The translations under genes and the position numbers were made by a program. The notes under the pieces are model-generated. The model was not told the origin of the DNA and did not search any database. It worked only from the letters and a program-made list of their open reading frames with translations. Below, one piece after another: positions 47,853 through 59,866 of a DNA stretch of 64,000 nucleotides. Origin of the DNA: Chamaelirium japonicum (taxonomy: Eukaryota; Streptophyta; Magnoliopsida; Liliales; Melanthiaceae). Each line of letters starts with the position of its first letter. The stretch's first letter is position 1. The DNA is taken from contig OX393549.1 in the NCBI GenBank assembly GCA_947650365.1, positions 89,126,156-89,190,155 on the forward strand, given 5' to 3'.

Positions 47853-49785
47853 TGTTGGAATTAAAACCTATTATCAGAGTCGCAGTGGAAGCAAAAGATA
47901 GTCCTAGGATCTCATGGTGTATGTTTCATTACAATCTATCTTTCAAACAATCTATATTCAAATCTATGATCCTAGAATATGTGCGGACACCCTAGAGGCA
48001 TACTACGGAAGATAAACATACATCTGTTAGATATTTAGAATCATCATACTTTATGGATTTGATCCAAAGAGAATGGAACGATGATTAAACTGCATGTGTA
48101 TTGCGAGGAAAGCTGTCGGATAACACCTTATCCTTTACGAAGGGAGGAATCCTCGAAGTCCTATCACTGAGTGCAAGGACTACCAACCGACGGATGATCA
48201 CGTTGCGAAGATGATGATGCTCCAAATTCTTCTCTTTTTCTCTTCTTCCTTCTCCTTCCTTCCTCCTTCTTCCTTCTTCTTCCTCTTTCTTTCTTAGTCG
48301 AAACCACAAAGAGGGAGAGAGGAGAGGGGGGCGGTTTTTCTAGAGAGAGGGAGAGCTAGGGCTGGCCCTTTCTCCCCCTATTCTTCTTATAGGGCTGGCC
48401 CCCTAGTGCTTTATACATACTAGGGCTGACCCCTTAGAGATAGGTATGAGGGGGGGTGGTTTTTAGCGCTTCTCCTTATCTTCCGTGGCCTGGATGAAAA
48501 CGCCCTCACGAAAAGGAAGCACTATAAGAGAGATAGAGTGAGGTGCGCTACTCGAAATCGAGTTCCGTCAGTGCCTAGGAGCTCTTAAAATTATTCTGCT
48601 CATTTTAAGATCCATATTCAATATGTTTTGAGTCATATTTTTGTATTTACCAAAATACCCCTATGGCCCCTTAACACATGTGAATTAGGTTCTTAGGCTT
48701 CAGGCTTGTGCTCTATTGCGCTACTTTGCATCCAACGTGTCCAACTAGATCGGGAACAGTTCTTATACATAACGACAGGGTGGAACCTTTCGGGTTCAGG
48801 ATCTCTAGCTCCAACCGAATCCCTGATTAAATGTTCTGCTGACACACCAAAAGTTTCGCTAATAAGCCCTGATCTGATTAGCCCGTGTAGCCACCCCGAG
48901 TACGACGTGAGTTGAACTCTAGTGATCCTAAACTTATGTTACTCCCTTGTAACCCTTTTCTCTACTATATACTGATAATCTTTAGTCCCTGCTATTACTG
49001 GTACCATGATTCGACTCGTGCGATGCGGAGCACCATCAGATCCTGATCATCATCTAATTAGGATTTGATGACTTGTCATCTATAACACCACACACCTTCT
49101 GGTACTATGCCTAGCATCCAGAACGTTGTTGGTCATACTGACAACCACCAGTCCTGGATTAATTATGTGGATAGATTGACGTACTCATCAAAATGCACCC
49201 ATCCAACACTGGATGTCGGATAACTTGTAGGAATTACATGCCATTCTAGAGCCAGCCGGGTAACCCAACATACCATGGTATTAGACTATGAAGGGTCCAC
49301 ACATGGTTGCACATCAAAGCACCACATAGCCGGTTAGCTCAGTGTACATAGTCCCTCAGGATTACGGATTGATTATCTATAGTAGTAAGACGGTTTATGC
49401 ACCAGTGTCTGAATCATTGAACTGTGCATTGTCTTGGTTCTTGTTCAACATGATCATCATTCTTGGTTAAGTGAATGGGAATCCCGTATTCCCATGGTAG
49501 AGATTTCACCACATCCTCTACTTGCCAATAGTTTATTCTCGGTGAAGCGATCAGCATCATCAAAGCTATGAACTAGTTATAGGTCTACGTAGAATCGGTC
49601 CACTGGATCTCCCAAGCATGGACCCACCGGGCATGCATCTCAGTGGCCTACTGTGTTCCCTAGGGTCCTTTAATATATATGAACTATCATACACCAAAGT
49701 AGTATTCTAAGTAAAGCAATAACCAAAGTTATATTTATTAATATTAATACATAAAATCCACGCTCAGGACACACGAGCTACAACA
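47853..49785 (-). repeat. 5' LTR of copia element 2 (right on plus strand)
   Basis: 1933 bp, plus-strand start TGTTGGAATTAAAACC and end GAGCTACAACA. Collinear with 39283-41218, with the same CT-rich run and GCCAGCCGGGTAACCCA block. Confidence 0.87.
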
Positions 49786-50098
49786 CTTACTATAAAAGAT
49801 ATCACGGTCATTCGAAGAAAAAAGTGCACAATTTGGAGTGATTGTGACTCAATCGTCCAGGTGTGATTCACCTATTAGAGAGAGAAAGAGAGATAATACT
49901 AATGATTTTTCTAATTAACATTAAATGACCATTAAATATCATTGAATTGGTATTTATCATCTTTATAATAGGTTTTTAATAGGAATTATAGGATTTATGA
50001 GAGAGCCGCATTCACACATGGGAGAAGGATTAATCTAGCTCTTCAAAAGTGATCCACGTGTCGCAACATGGAAGATAGGGCTCCATTTTAGTATTACA

Positions 50099-50400
50099 CT
50101 AGTAAAAAACTCGGGCAATGACCGAATGTGCTTGATGCATGTCATTTGGCAAAGACGACATCATAATTGTTCGAAGAAGTATGAAACCTGAAGTAAGTGT
50201 GATTCACTTGTTAGAGAGGGAGAGAGATATTAATATCAAATGACCATTAAATGTCATTGAATGAAAAATTATCATCTTTATGGTAGGTTTTTAAATGGAT
50301 TTAAAAGAGAGCTGCATTCACACATGAAAGAAGAACTCTAGCTCTTTAAAAGACGTCCACTTGTCCCAACACGGGAGAGAAGCTTCCATTTTAGTATAGA
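50099..50400 (-). mobile_element. Non-autonomous Helitron copy G
   Basis: 302 bp. Plus-strand start CTAGTAAAAAACTCGGGCAA and end TTTTAGTATAGA, so on its own strand it begins with the canonical TCTATACTAAAA. Separated from copy H by eight bases. Confidence 0.82.
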
Positions 50401-50685
50401 TATATAGACTAGTAAGAAACCTGGGCAATGCCCGAATGTGCTTTATGCACGCCATTTGGCAAAGATGACATCACAACTATATGAAGAAGTGTGATCTGAA
50501 GTGAGTGTGATTCACTTGTTAGAGAGAGAAAAAAATTAACATCAAATGACAATGAAATACCATTGAATGAAAACTTATCATCTTTATGGTTGGTTTCTAA
50601 ATGGATTAAAAAGAAAGTCGTGTTCACAAATGGAAGAAGAATTCTAGTTCTTTAAAAGACATCCACGTGTCACAATACGGGAGAA

Positions 50686-51920
50686 TGCTAGAGTTTGGCT
50701 CAATTTCGGCGAAGACAGAGCACGATGGAAGGCTCTGAGCGTGCCCGTCAGAAGACCGGTGCCCTAGGCACCAGGTGTGTGGTGCCTAGACACTGGCGGT
50801 TGGCGCCCAGTGTGTGGCTGCCCAGGGCGCTAATCGCCAGGTTTGTGGCGTCTTGGGCGCCAGTTTGGGCTCCTTGGGCGATAATTTTTTAGCGTTTTTA
50901 TTGGTGGTCCAGGGTTAGCACCCTTGGCGATGCCCTAGGCGCCAGGCATGATTCATGTATGGTTTGGACCTGCAGATGCACGAGTTGTGAGGGCTTTAAT
51001 AGAGTTTTAACTCTAGCTTTTGTATGACGTTGTCATTTTGTTTGATAGCTCGTTTTAGGGTCTTTCTTCGGGCTTCACGCTTATCTTTGAGAGATGAAGA
51101 AGATCATGGATCTTGAGAGGATATTGATCTCCTTAAGATCCGGTTGAGAAAGGAAGAAGAAGAAGGTTGTAAACTCTAAGATCTAATTCCATTGCTCCAA
51201 GGGCGGTGACCGTAGGGGTGTCAACGGGTCGTGTCCTATCGGGTTTGTGTCGTGTCTAGTTTTGAGTCGTGTCCAAAACCCCTAGACCCGGACCTGACCC
51301 GTTTAACTAATTGTGTCTAGATCCTAAACCCATACCTGACCCACTAATAAACGGGTAGACCCAATAAGACCCGGTAAGACCCGTTTACCACACGAGTCTA
51401 TTCAGTTGACCCGATCTGACCCAATCCGACTCGACTCGACCTGATCCAATAGACCCGTTGGTACTATATATTATAGTATCGGATTGCAGGTAGACCCGAC
51501 CAGACCCGACACGACCAGTTGAATTTTAAACAGGTCTTCCTAGGTCTACCATGTCCAGACCCTAAACCTAGACCGAACCCATTTATTAAACAGGTCTATC
51601 GTGTCGACCCATTTACGACCCGATCCCGTTTAGCCCTGACCCAGACCCGCTAACTTCGTGTCGGGTCTGCCGTGTCGGGTCCGAAATTGCCAGCCCTAGG
51701 TGACCGATATCCACAGAGGTAGGGATTTCCGAACTGCGTAACAAATCTCTGTGTCGTGTGGATTATTTCTTTGCTCTATTCTCTCTGTGATTGTATGTTG
51801 CATCGTTCTTGGTGGATTCGATCCTTCTCTTCGGATCGTCGGAGATCCAAAAATCCTAGATTGCTTCCGTGAGCCCGAGGCAGCGGATCGAGACTTCGTT
51901 TGAGGTATTATGCACTAATA
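50686..51920 (+). repeat. 5' LTR of copia element 3
   Basis: Starts TGCTAGAGTTTGGCTC and ends ATGCACTAATA. Without the MITE it is about 740 bp, the size of the 3' LTR. GGCGCC-type phrases recur near 50760-50940. Confidence 0.85.
51213..51698. mobile_element. hAT-like MITE with exact 8-bp duplication
   Basis: 486 bp. Ends are TAGGGGTGTCAACGGGTCG and CGAAATTGCCAGCCCTA, an imperfect inverted repeat of the TAGGG(G/C)TGkCAA type. GGTGACCG occurs on both sides (51205-51212 and 51699-51706). The interior is full of GACCCGAC/GTCGGGTC repeats. The 3' LTR of the same retrotransposon has the uninterrupted site GGGCGGTGACCAACACC, so the insertion came after the retrotransposon. Confidence 0.92.
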
Positions 51921-51966
51921 ACTGGTATCATAGCCAATATTGGGTTTTGCGTCTGATCTGTTAGAG

Positions 51967-53300
51967 ATGACCAAAGAGAAGACCACCATGGGTAGCATGA
52001 AGATTGATTTCAAGCAGTTTGACGGGACGACCAATTTCACGCTATGACAGAGTAAGATGAGGAATATTTTGATACATGAAGATCTCCTTATGTGTATTAT
52101 GGACAAAGAGCATGCACCGAATGAGACGATGGCTAAAGCATGGGTGAAAGCCGATCATAAGGCGATGAGTTCCATAGAGCTTCATCTGTCGGATGAAGTC
52201 ATGTATAGTTTCATGGAAGAAATATCGGGTAAAGGCACTTGGGAGAAGTTGCAGTCACTGTACATGGAAAAATCCATCTCAAACAAATTGTTTTTGAAGG
52301 ATAAACTATATGATCTGTGTATGGATGAATACATGGATCTGATGGAGCACCTGAACCATTTTAATTGTTATATTTCAGATCTTCTGTGGGTAAAGGTGAA
52401 GTATGAGGACGATGACAAGGCACTGCTCTTGTTACGATCTTTTCCACCGTCCTACAAGCACTTCAGGAACACCCTGATGTTCAGCAAGGAGACTCTCAAG
52501 TTTGAGGAGGTTATCCAGCAATCATCTCCCATGCAAAGATGTGCAAGAATACGGGAGAAGATACGAAAGGTGCGGGACTCATTGTGAAGATCTCTCATGA
52601 TCATCGAGGCCAATCGAAGGACAGGCGTGCCAGAAGCCAGAGCCGTTCGATGTCCATGGGATGATCAAAGAATCTAAAGTACTTTCACTATGGGAAGAAA
52701 TGCCATATCAAGAGATATTGTTTCGAATTGCAAGACGAGACAAAGGAAAAGGGGAAGAAGATGGAGAACTCTGACATAGCGGGTGTTATTTCGCATAATG
52801 GCAATAGCGAGTTGCTCTCCGTATCCTCAGGTATATCCTCATCTCAGTGGAACATTGATAGTGGTTGTACGTTCCATATGTGTGCAAACAGGGATTGGTT
52901 CGACACATATAAGGAGAAGAACTACGACGCAGTTCTTATGGGGAACAACTCCTCTTACAAGGTGGTAGGTATGAAAACAGTAAAATTGAAGATGAACAAT
53001 GGTAAGATTCGTTCGCTCGGGAGTGTAAGGCACGTTCCAGCTCTTAAGAAGAAGCTTACTTCCTTGGGTACCCTGGATGCAAACGGGTATGTCTACTCAT
53101 CGGGAGATGGGAAGATCAATGTTACTAAGGGATCACTGGTGGTGATGAGACGAGAGAGGCAGGCGAACAATTTGTATAGACTATCTGGGAGTACAGTCTT
53201 AGGTGGAGTGGTAGCCTCCACAAATATCAGTTCAGATCAAGATCCGGCTTTGCTTTTGTATCAGAAGCTGGGCCACATGAGCGAAAAGGGGCTGTAGGAA
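51967..53300 (+). pseudogene. gag and protease region of copia element 3 (fossil)
   Basis: The gag start lies near 51967 (MTKEKTTMGSMKIDFKQF). The UBN2-like gag body follows at 52057-52570 (TWEKLQSLYMEKSISNKLFL, LLRSFPPSYKHFRNTL), a zinc-knuckle remnant near 52685 (YGKKCHIKRYC), and the protease/pre-integrase segment at 52840-53300 (WNIDSGCTFHMCANRDWF, LYQKLGHMSEKGL). These are features of Tork-like copia elements. Broken. Confidence 0.82.
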
Positions 53301-53407
53301 CTATACAAAAGGAAGCTACTGAAGGGTGTAGGTGAGTACAAGTTGGAATTGTGCCAATCATACATGCATCATGGGGAAGCAGTCCAAGGTTTCGTTCAAG
53401 TTGGCTT

Positions 53408-55533
53408 TGATGGAAATAATCCCATGGTTGAGGCTCGTAGCGGAAACGATTTGGCGGTCGAAAGACCGTTCATGGTGCACGTTACACGATTTAAACTTTC
53501 ATTGAAACTAATCTACATATGTGTGCATGTGTATTAACGTGAATCGAACACCCTAACGGTAATCTAGTATAATGATTATCTAGCATGCATGCAAATCATA
53601 AAGCTCGCTAGATCTACGTGTTAGATTATTAATACCTTCGTGCGGATCTTTTAACCACGGATAATTGTCTTCTTTATCGATGGAGACGGAAGATCGTTCA
53701 TGAAGAAACCGATGGTATGAATAGAGATGATGCTTCTTGTTCACCTGATTTCACACGATGAACGGAACGTCGCTCTTGGATCTCTAAGTGCCTCCGAAGA
53801 ATGACCCTTCTCCTTCTATGAAACTCCACGCGAGGAAGATGAAGTTGCAAGCGGGAAAGTAGAGAGATTAGGGAGAGATCTAGGGAGATGAAAGAGAGAG
53901 GAGGTTTGGTTTTTTGCAACCACATGGCCAGCCCCATAAGGCTCCCTATATAGGGCCGGCCTACCCCCTTAGATAATGATCCAAGGGGATAAGAATATCC
54001 CACAATTATCTCCCCAAAATCACCCTTTTATCTCTCCTTATATTTATCTGTTTTCCCACTTTTAGGGCTTGTTTTGACCAATTCAAAACCCTATCCCTAT
54101 CCCTATGGCCAGCCCTATTGATAGGGGATTCTCATCCCCACAATATAGGGCCGGCCCAAGCATGGTCTCTCACTGCTAGGGTCGGCCACAAGTGAGGTCC
54201 GGTAGAGTGAGTTTTTACCAAAATGCCCTAACGCCTCAATTTGACCATTTCTAGTGTGCGAGACCTAGCGGCCACTACTTAACTGATCTTTGCTAGTTAC
54301 CTTACTATTAACTGAGGTCACTGGAGGGTGCCTCTAGCAAAGTCAACTTATCAACTCGCAACATACCCTAGTGCATCGCACCTATACAGCGAAGTTCACT
54401 TATGGCTAGGGATTACTACCTGCGCCTCTATACTAGTCTCGGGCTTACCCCTTAGTACTCGTATGTAGTTACACATCTACCATGCTCTAGTGCCAAGTAC
54501 ACACGGAGCGTAGACTTCTTTCTTCCTCTTACTGCTTATGGTGTTCCGAGGAGATGGTTCAAGAACTGTACATAATGTTGATAAGGTGGAACCATCAGGG
54601 ACCGAGGTTCATGGATTCCAACTCAAGCTCGATCGATATACTACCCGAGTGTACGATCGATCCTCTGAACTCGAGTTAACCTGCGTGGCCACCTAGAGTG
54701 CGATGCAGGCTGCACTCTAATTCACCCGGACTTACTATGTTCTCCATCATACCCCTGCTCTCCGCTTAGTAGTGGTAAACTCGTTGTCCCTTCACTTGAT
54801 GCCATGATTCACTTCGAGCGATGGAGACTACCGTCAGACTCGAATGATCATATGACTTGGTTCCTTCCAGGTTGACCTATACATCGTACCTCTGATTACC
54901 CTTTCGAGTAATCGAACCCGGTCAACAGTCTAACTGATGACCACCAGGCTTGGGTTTGGTACAGTGTAAGTCACAAGAAGGAACACACCTCCCTTGAGGG
55001 GTGTGGATGGCGTGCAGGAGTGACACACTAATGCAACGCCAGCCGGGTAACCCAGTACACCGTGGTTTTGGATCACTGCATATGGATCCTCACACATTGG
55101 TGCGCCAAAGCACCACGCAACTAGTTAGTCCATCAGACGTGGTTCCTTAGGGTTTAGGACCGTTTTACCCTAAGCAGAAATACGGCTTAGTGTACCAGTG
55201 TCTACTCACTGATCTGTACACCGTGTTAGTTCCATTCAGCCACAGACACTGTGACTGGTGATGACCATGGTGAAGACTTCCCATGAACTGTCATTGCCAA
55301 CAGCTTATTATGATAAGGCGACCAACCTGATCATAGCTACGAACTGATTTAGATTATATGGGACCAATCCACTCAGTCTTGAACTCAGTGGACTACCATA
55401 TAACCATGGCTTTTAGTTCTTAAAAGAACACGTAACTATGTTACGTACCTATATGCATCTTATATAATAATTATCAATCTTTATTAGACCAAAACATAAA
55501 GTTTTACAAGCTTAGAACACATCAATCCTAACA
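53408..55533 (-). mobile_element. Solo LTR inside copia element 3
   Basis: 2126 bp, plus-strand start TGATGGAAATAATCCC and end CATCAATCCTAACA, with flanks GGCTT and GACTT (one mismatch). The host's pol resumes directly on the other side. Phrases GCCAGCCGGGTAACCCA and GCGCCAAAGCACCAC near 55030-55120 also occur, in the same orientation, in the LTRs of copia element 2, so it comes from a related copia family. The minus orientation is inferred from that similarity. Confidence 0.8.
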
Positions 55534-55539
55534 GACTTC

Positions 55540-57060
55540 TACTGAGAAAAGGGCAAAGAGCGCTCTTGACTATATTCACTCCGACGTTTGGGGACCGTCT
55601 TCGATTCGTTCACATGGCGGAGCTCGGTATTATGTTACGTTCTTAGATGATTACTCTCGAAAGGTTTGGGTCTACTTCATGCGTGAGAAGTTCGAGTTGT
55701 TTGAAAAGTTCAAAACTTGGAAGGCAGAGGTGGAAAACCTGACGATATGGAAGATCAAGTACTTAAGGAGCGACAACGGAGGTGAATACAAGGATGGAAG
55801 GTTCATCGAGTTCTGTCGGTAGAAGGGCATTATCAGGCATTTCACGGTGAAGAAGATCCTTCGGTAGAATGGCACTACAGAAAGGATGAACAGGACTCTC
55901 ATGGAGAAAGAAAGGTGCATGCGAGTGTATGCAAATTTGCCCGAGTCATTTTGGGCAGGGTTGGTTAACCATGTGTGCTATTTGGTTAATCGATCTTCCT
56001 CGATGCTATTGGAATTCAAGTGTGCCGAGGAGGTATGGTCAATAAAAGACATGGATCGTTCTAAGATAAAGGTATTCGGATGCAAGGCGTTCGCTCTTAT
56101 TCCGAGCGATGAGAGGAACAAGTTGAAGCCAAAGTCATAGAAGTGCCTATTTCTGGGCTTTGAACGAGGTGTGAAGGGCTTCAACTTATGGGATTCGAAG
56201 AACCGAAAGAAGATCATCAGTAAAGACGTTATCTTTGATGAGATGACCATGACTATGGTAGAGGCGAAGGCCGATGCGGCAAAATCAAGTCAGGCAGAGA
56301 AGACTGCTACAAAGGTTCTACTTATTTTTACAGATATGGGTGAAGCAGTCGGTACATCCGAGGGTGATATGGACGAGAAGCAGCAGGTGAAGACACCAGT
56401 GGAGACTCAGGTGGAGGCTCCGGTACAGGCTCAAGTGGATCCTGCAAGCACAGCCTTGAGAAAGTAAAAAAGGTTCATCAAACCACCTCAGAGATACGGT
56501 TGGGATGATGTGGTCTACTATGCCTTCATCATCAGTGAAGATGATCCAGCAAGGCTAGATGAAGGCGATGAGATGAGCAGTCTCCATAAGATCTCCATCT
56601 GGGAGTTAGTTCCAAGGCCCAAGGAAAAGAAGATCATAAGTTCCAGATGGATCCTCAGGAAGAAGGAGAGTATGTAGAACGAAGACCCAAAGTTCAAGGC
56701 TATCTAGTTGAAGGGCCTAACTGGCAATTTGGGACTGAGTCATAACTCAGTTACGCTACAGTGCAATAGTCAGAGTGCCATTTGTTTGGCAAAGAATCTG
56801 GTCTTCCATGCAAGGACAAAGCACATAAACATCAGGTACCACAGGATCAGGGACTAGCTGAATGATGGTGAGATCAAGGTGGAGAAGGTTCACACGGATG
56901 AGAATGCTTCAGACTTTCTCACAAAGATGGTTACCAAGGAGACATTTGAGCATTGCTCAAGCTTGCTCCAATTTGTCTCCTGCTAGTGCAGTGGAGAACA
57001 CCTCGCCACCTGAGGTGCAATGGAGGTGATTTGAGACTCACCAAGGTGGAGGTTCGCTAA
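55540..57060 (+). pseudogene. Integrase to RNase H region of copia element 3 (fossil)
   Basis: Integrase core at 55545-55830 (SDVWGPSSIRSHGGARY, FLDDYSRKVWVYFM, LRSDNGGEY), integrase C-terminal part at 55886-56240 (MNRTLMEKERCM, VNRSSSMLLEFK, KVFGCKAF), then a linker rich in V, E, Q and P (56390-56460) and an RNase H remnant near 56750-56980 (CNSQSAICLAKN, RTKHINIRYH). The reverse transcriptase is not recognisable as a whole. Broken. Confidence 0.8.
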
Positions 57061-57097
57061 AACGGGAGCATTGGCCGAAAGTTCACCAGATGGAGTT

Positions 57098-57845
57098 TGT
57101 CAAAGTTTGGCTTAGTTTTGGCGAAGACAGAGTGCGATGGGAGGCTCTGAACGTGCCCATCGGAAGACCGGCGAGCGCTAGGTGTGTGGCACTTAGACAC
57201 TGGCGAGCGCCACCCACTCGGGTTGGCGTTCAAGGCACCCAGTATATGGCGCCAAGGGCACCAATCTCCAGATTAGTGATGCCAGTCTAGGCGCCCTGGG
57301 CGACAATTTTTTGACATTTTTTGTTGGTGGTCTAGGGTTGGCGCCTTTGGCGACGCCTTTGGCACCCACTGGGCGCCAAGCATGATTCGTGCACGGGTTG
57401 GACCCGCAGATGCATGAGTTATGGGGTCTTTAAATAAGGTTTTAACCCTCGCTTTTGTAAGACGTTGTCATTGTGTTTGATGGCTCGTTTTAAGGTCTTT
57501 CTTCGTGCTTCTTGCTTGTGTTTGAGACACGAAGAAGATCGTGAATCTTTAGAGGAGATTGATCTCCTTGAGATCCGGTGGAGTGAGGAAGAAGAAGAAG
57601 ATTGTAAACTCCAAGATCTAATTTCATTGTTCCAAGGGCGGTGACCAACACCTACAGAACTGCATGACCAAATCTCTTTGTGTCGTGTGGATTGTTTATT
57701 TGCTCTATTCTCTTTGTGATTATTGTATCGTTGTTGGTTGATTCGATCCTTCTCTTCGGATCGTCGGAGATCCAAAAACCCTAAATCGCTTTCGCGAGCG
57801 TGAGGCGGCGGATTGAGATCTCGTCTGAGGCATTTCACAGCAACA
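57098..57845 (+). repeat. 3' LTR of copia element 3
   Basis: 748 bp, TGTCAAAGTTTGGCTT to CACAGCAACA. Contains the empty site of the hAT-like MITE near 57638. Clearly diverged from the 5' LTR in the GGCGCC-rich part. Confidence 0.85.
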
Positions 57846-57873
57846 GAGAGAGGCTTCCATTTTAGTATAGATA

Positions 57874-58206
57874 CTAGTAAGAAACCCGGGCAATTCCCGA
57901 ATGTGCTTGATGTATGCCATTTGGCAAATACGACATTGCAACTGTGAAGAAGTGTGAATTCTAAAGTAAGTGTGATTTACTTGTTAGAAAGAGAGAGAGA
58001 TTAATATCAAATGACCATTAAATGCCATTGAATGAAAATTTATCATCTTTATGGTAGGTTTTTAAATGGATTTAAAAGAGAGACGTGTTCATACACGGAA
58101 GAAGATTTCTAGCTCTTTAAAAGACGTCTGCGTGTCATAATACGGAAGGCGACATCGTAACTGTTCGAAGAAGTCTGAAATCTGAAGTGAGTGTGATTCA
58201 CTTGTT

Positions 58207-58266
<60 letters not shown>

Positions 58267-58437
58267 ACATCAAATGACCATTAAATTCCAATTAAATGAA
58301 AATTTATCATTTTTAGAGTAGGTTTTTAAATGGATTTAAAAGAGAGCCGCGTTCACATAAGAAGGAAGAAGAATTATAGCTCTTTAAAAGACATCCACGT
58401 GTCATAATACAGGAGAGAGGCTTCCATTTTAGTATAT
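57874..58437 (-). mobile_element. Fused Helitron copies I and J
   Basis: A copy starting CTAGTAAGAAACCCGGGCAA runs to about 58150, where it passes without a terminus into the GGCGACATCGTAACTGTTCG interior of a second copy, which ends TTTTAGTATATA at 58437. This looks like unequal recombination within the array or a deletion across a junction. The second copy contains a (GA)n run at 58211-58263. Confidence 0.77.
58211..58263. repeat. (GA)n microsatellite
   Basis: About 53 bases of AG dinucleotides, an expansion of the short GAGAGAGA run present at this position in every Helitron copy here. Confidence 0.93.
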
Positions 58438-58438
58438 A

Positions 58439-59226
58439 CTAGTAAGAAACTCGGCCAATGCCCGGATGAACTTGATGTACGCCACTTGGTACAAATGACA
58501 TGACAGTCATCCAAAGAAGTGTATAATCTGAGTCAGTGTGATTCACTTGTCTGGGTGTGATTCACTTATTAAAGAAAGAAAGATAATAATAATAAATTTT
58601 TTAATTAACATCAAATGATCATTAAATACCATTGCATGAGTATTTATCATATTTATAGTAGGTTTTTAGAGAGTCTGCCTTCACACAGGAAATGCCTGGA
58701 TGAACTTGATGCACGCCACTTGGCACATACGACATTAGAGCCACCCAGAGAAAGTGTGCAATCTACAGAGGGTGAGATTCATTGTTCACTTGTTAGAAAG
58801 AAAGAGAAAGTACTAATGATTTTCTTAATTAATTAACATCAAATGACGATTAAATATCATTGAATGTCTATTTATCATCTTTATAGGGTTTTAATAGGAT
58901 TTATAAGAGAGAAAGCCATGTTCAAAAACAGAAGAACGAAACCCGGGCAATGACCGAATGTGCTTGATGCACTCCATTTGGTAAAGACGATATCGCAACT
59001 GTTCAAAGAAGTGTGAAATCTGAAGTGAGTGTGATTCACTTGTTAGAGAGAGAGAAAGAGAGAGAGAGATTAACATTAAATGCCATTGAATGAAATTTTA
59101 TCATCTTTATGATAGATTTTTAAATGGATTTAAAAGAGAGCTGCGTTCACACACGGAAGAATAATTCTAGCCCTTTAAAAGACATCCACGTGTCACAACA
59201 CGAGAGAGAGGCTTCCATTTTAGTAT
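58439..59226 (-). mobile_element. Fused Helitron copies K, L and M
   Basis: K starts CTAGTAAGAAACTCGGCCAA. Near 58690 the sequence jumps back to an AATGCCTGGATGAACTTGAT block (L). Near 58935 it jumps to CGAAACCCGGGCAATGACCG (M), which ends TTTTAGTATAAA. The repeated passages through the hairpin-side block without intervening 5' ends show recombined copies. L and the copy at 38915 share the CAAATGA(T/C)GATTAAATATC variant, so subfamilies exist. Confidence 0.75.
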
Positions 59227-59239
59227 AAATATATAGATA

Positions 59240-59534
59240 CTAGTAAGAAATCCGTGCAATGCCCGAATGTGCTTGATGCATGCCATTTGGCAAAGACAAC
59301 ATCGCAACTGTTCAAAAAAGTGTCAAATATGAAGTGAATGTGATTCAATTGCTAGAGAGAGAGATTAACATCAAATGACCATTAAATGCCATTGAATGAA
59401 AATTTATCACTTTATGGTACGTTTTTAAATGGATTTAAAAGAGAACCGCGTTCACACACGAAAGAAGAATTCTAGCTCTTTAAAAGATGTCCACGTGTCA
59501 CAACACGGGAGAGAGGCTTCCATTTTTGTATAGA
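59240..59534 (-). mobile_element. Non-autonomous Helitron copy N
   Basis: 295 bp, CTAGTAAGAAATCCGTGCAA to TTTTTGTATAGA; complete with both termini. Confidence 0.8.
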
Positions 59535-59536
59535 TA

Positions 59537-59792
59537 CTAGTAAGAAACCCGGGCAATGCAATGTTCAAAGAAATGTGAAATCTGAAGTGAGTATGATTCA
59601 CTTGTTATAGAGAGAGAGTGCGAGATATTAACATCAAATGGCCATTAAATGCCATTGAATAAAAATTTATCATGATAGGTTTTTAAATGGATTTAAAAGA
59701 GAACCGCGTTCACACACGGAAGAAGAATTCTAGCTCTTTAATAGACGTCCACGTGTCACAACACGGGAGAGAGGCTTCCATTTTAGTATAGA
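59537..59792 (-). mobile_element. Non-autonomous Helitron copy O
   Basis: 256 bp, CTAGTAAGAAACCCGGGCAA to TTTTAGTATAGA. Shorter than its neighbours because the block after the hairpin is reduced. Last copy of the minus-strand array; TATAGATATAGA repeats follow. Confidence 0.8.
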
Positions 59793-59866
59793 TATATAGA
59801 TATAGATATAGACTATGAGACTAGATATCCCAATATGTAACCCCTCATTAATGCCCAAAACAACTG

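Larger units (their letters stand above)
39283..49785 (-). mobile_element. Copia retrotransposon 2 (fossil)
   Basis: 10.5 kb on the minus strand. LTRs are 39283-41218 and 47853-49785, with flanks TTTAC and CTTAC (one mismatch). The minus-strand primer site TTGGTATCAGAGCATGC lies beside the right LTR and the polypurine tract CAAGTGGGAGAT beside the left one. From right to left the interior holds a 2.1 kb leader, gag, zinc knuckle, protease, integrase, reverse transcriptase and RNase H. A Cassandra TRIM is inserted in the RNase H region. It is broken, with several breaks. The LTRs are still easily aligned, so age is moderate. Confidence 0.88.
39232..50097 (-). mobile_element. Helitron copy F, split by copia element 2
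   Basis: The left piece is 39232-39282 (CTAGTAACATGC, GGCAATGCCCAGATGAAC) and the right piece 49786-50097 (from ATCACGGTCATTCGAAG to TTTTAGTATTAC). Joined across the retrotransposon they give one normal copy of about 360 bp. The quoted interval includes the insertion. Confidence 0.8.
50686..57845 (+). mobile_element. Copia retrotransposon 3 (fossil)
   Basis: LTRs are 50686-51920 and 57098-57845, flanked by GAGAA and GAGAG (one mismatch). The primer site ACTGGTATCATAGCC follows the 5' LTR. The interior holds gag, zinc knuckle, protease, integrase and RNase H traces; pol is incomplete and broken in several places. The 5' LTR is longer because of a hAT-like MITE (51213-51698), and a solo LTR (53408-55533) lies in pol. 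It is inserted in Helitron copy H. Confidence 0.87.
50409..57871 (-). mobile_element. Helitron copy H, split by copia element 3
   Basis: The left piece 50409-50685 ends in the ACGGGAGAA phrase. The right piece 57846-57871 resumes GAGAGAGGCTTCCATTTTAG and ends TATAGA. Together they restore a normal copy. The quoted interval includes the retrotransposon. Confidence 0.82.
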
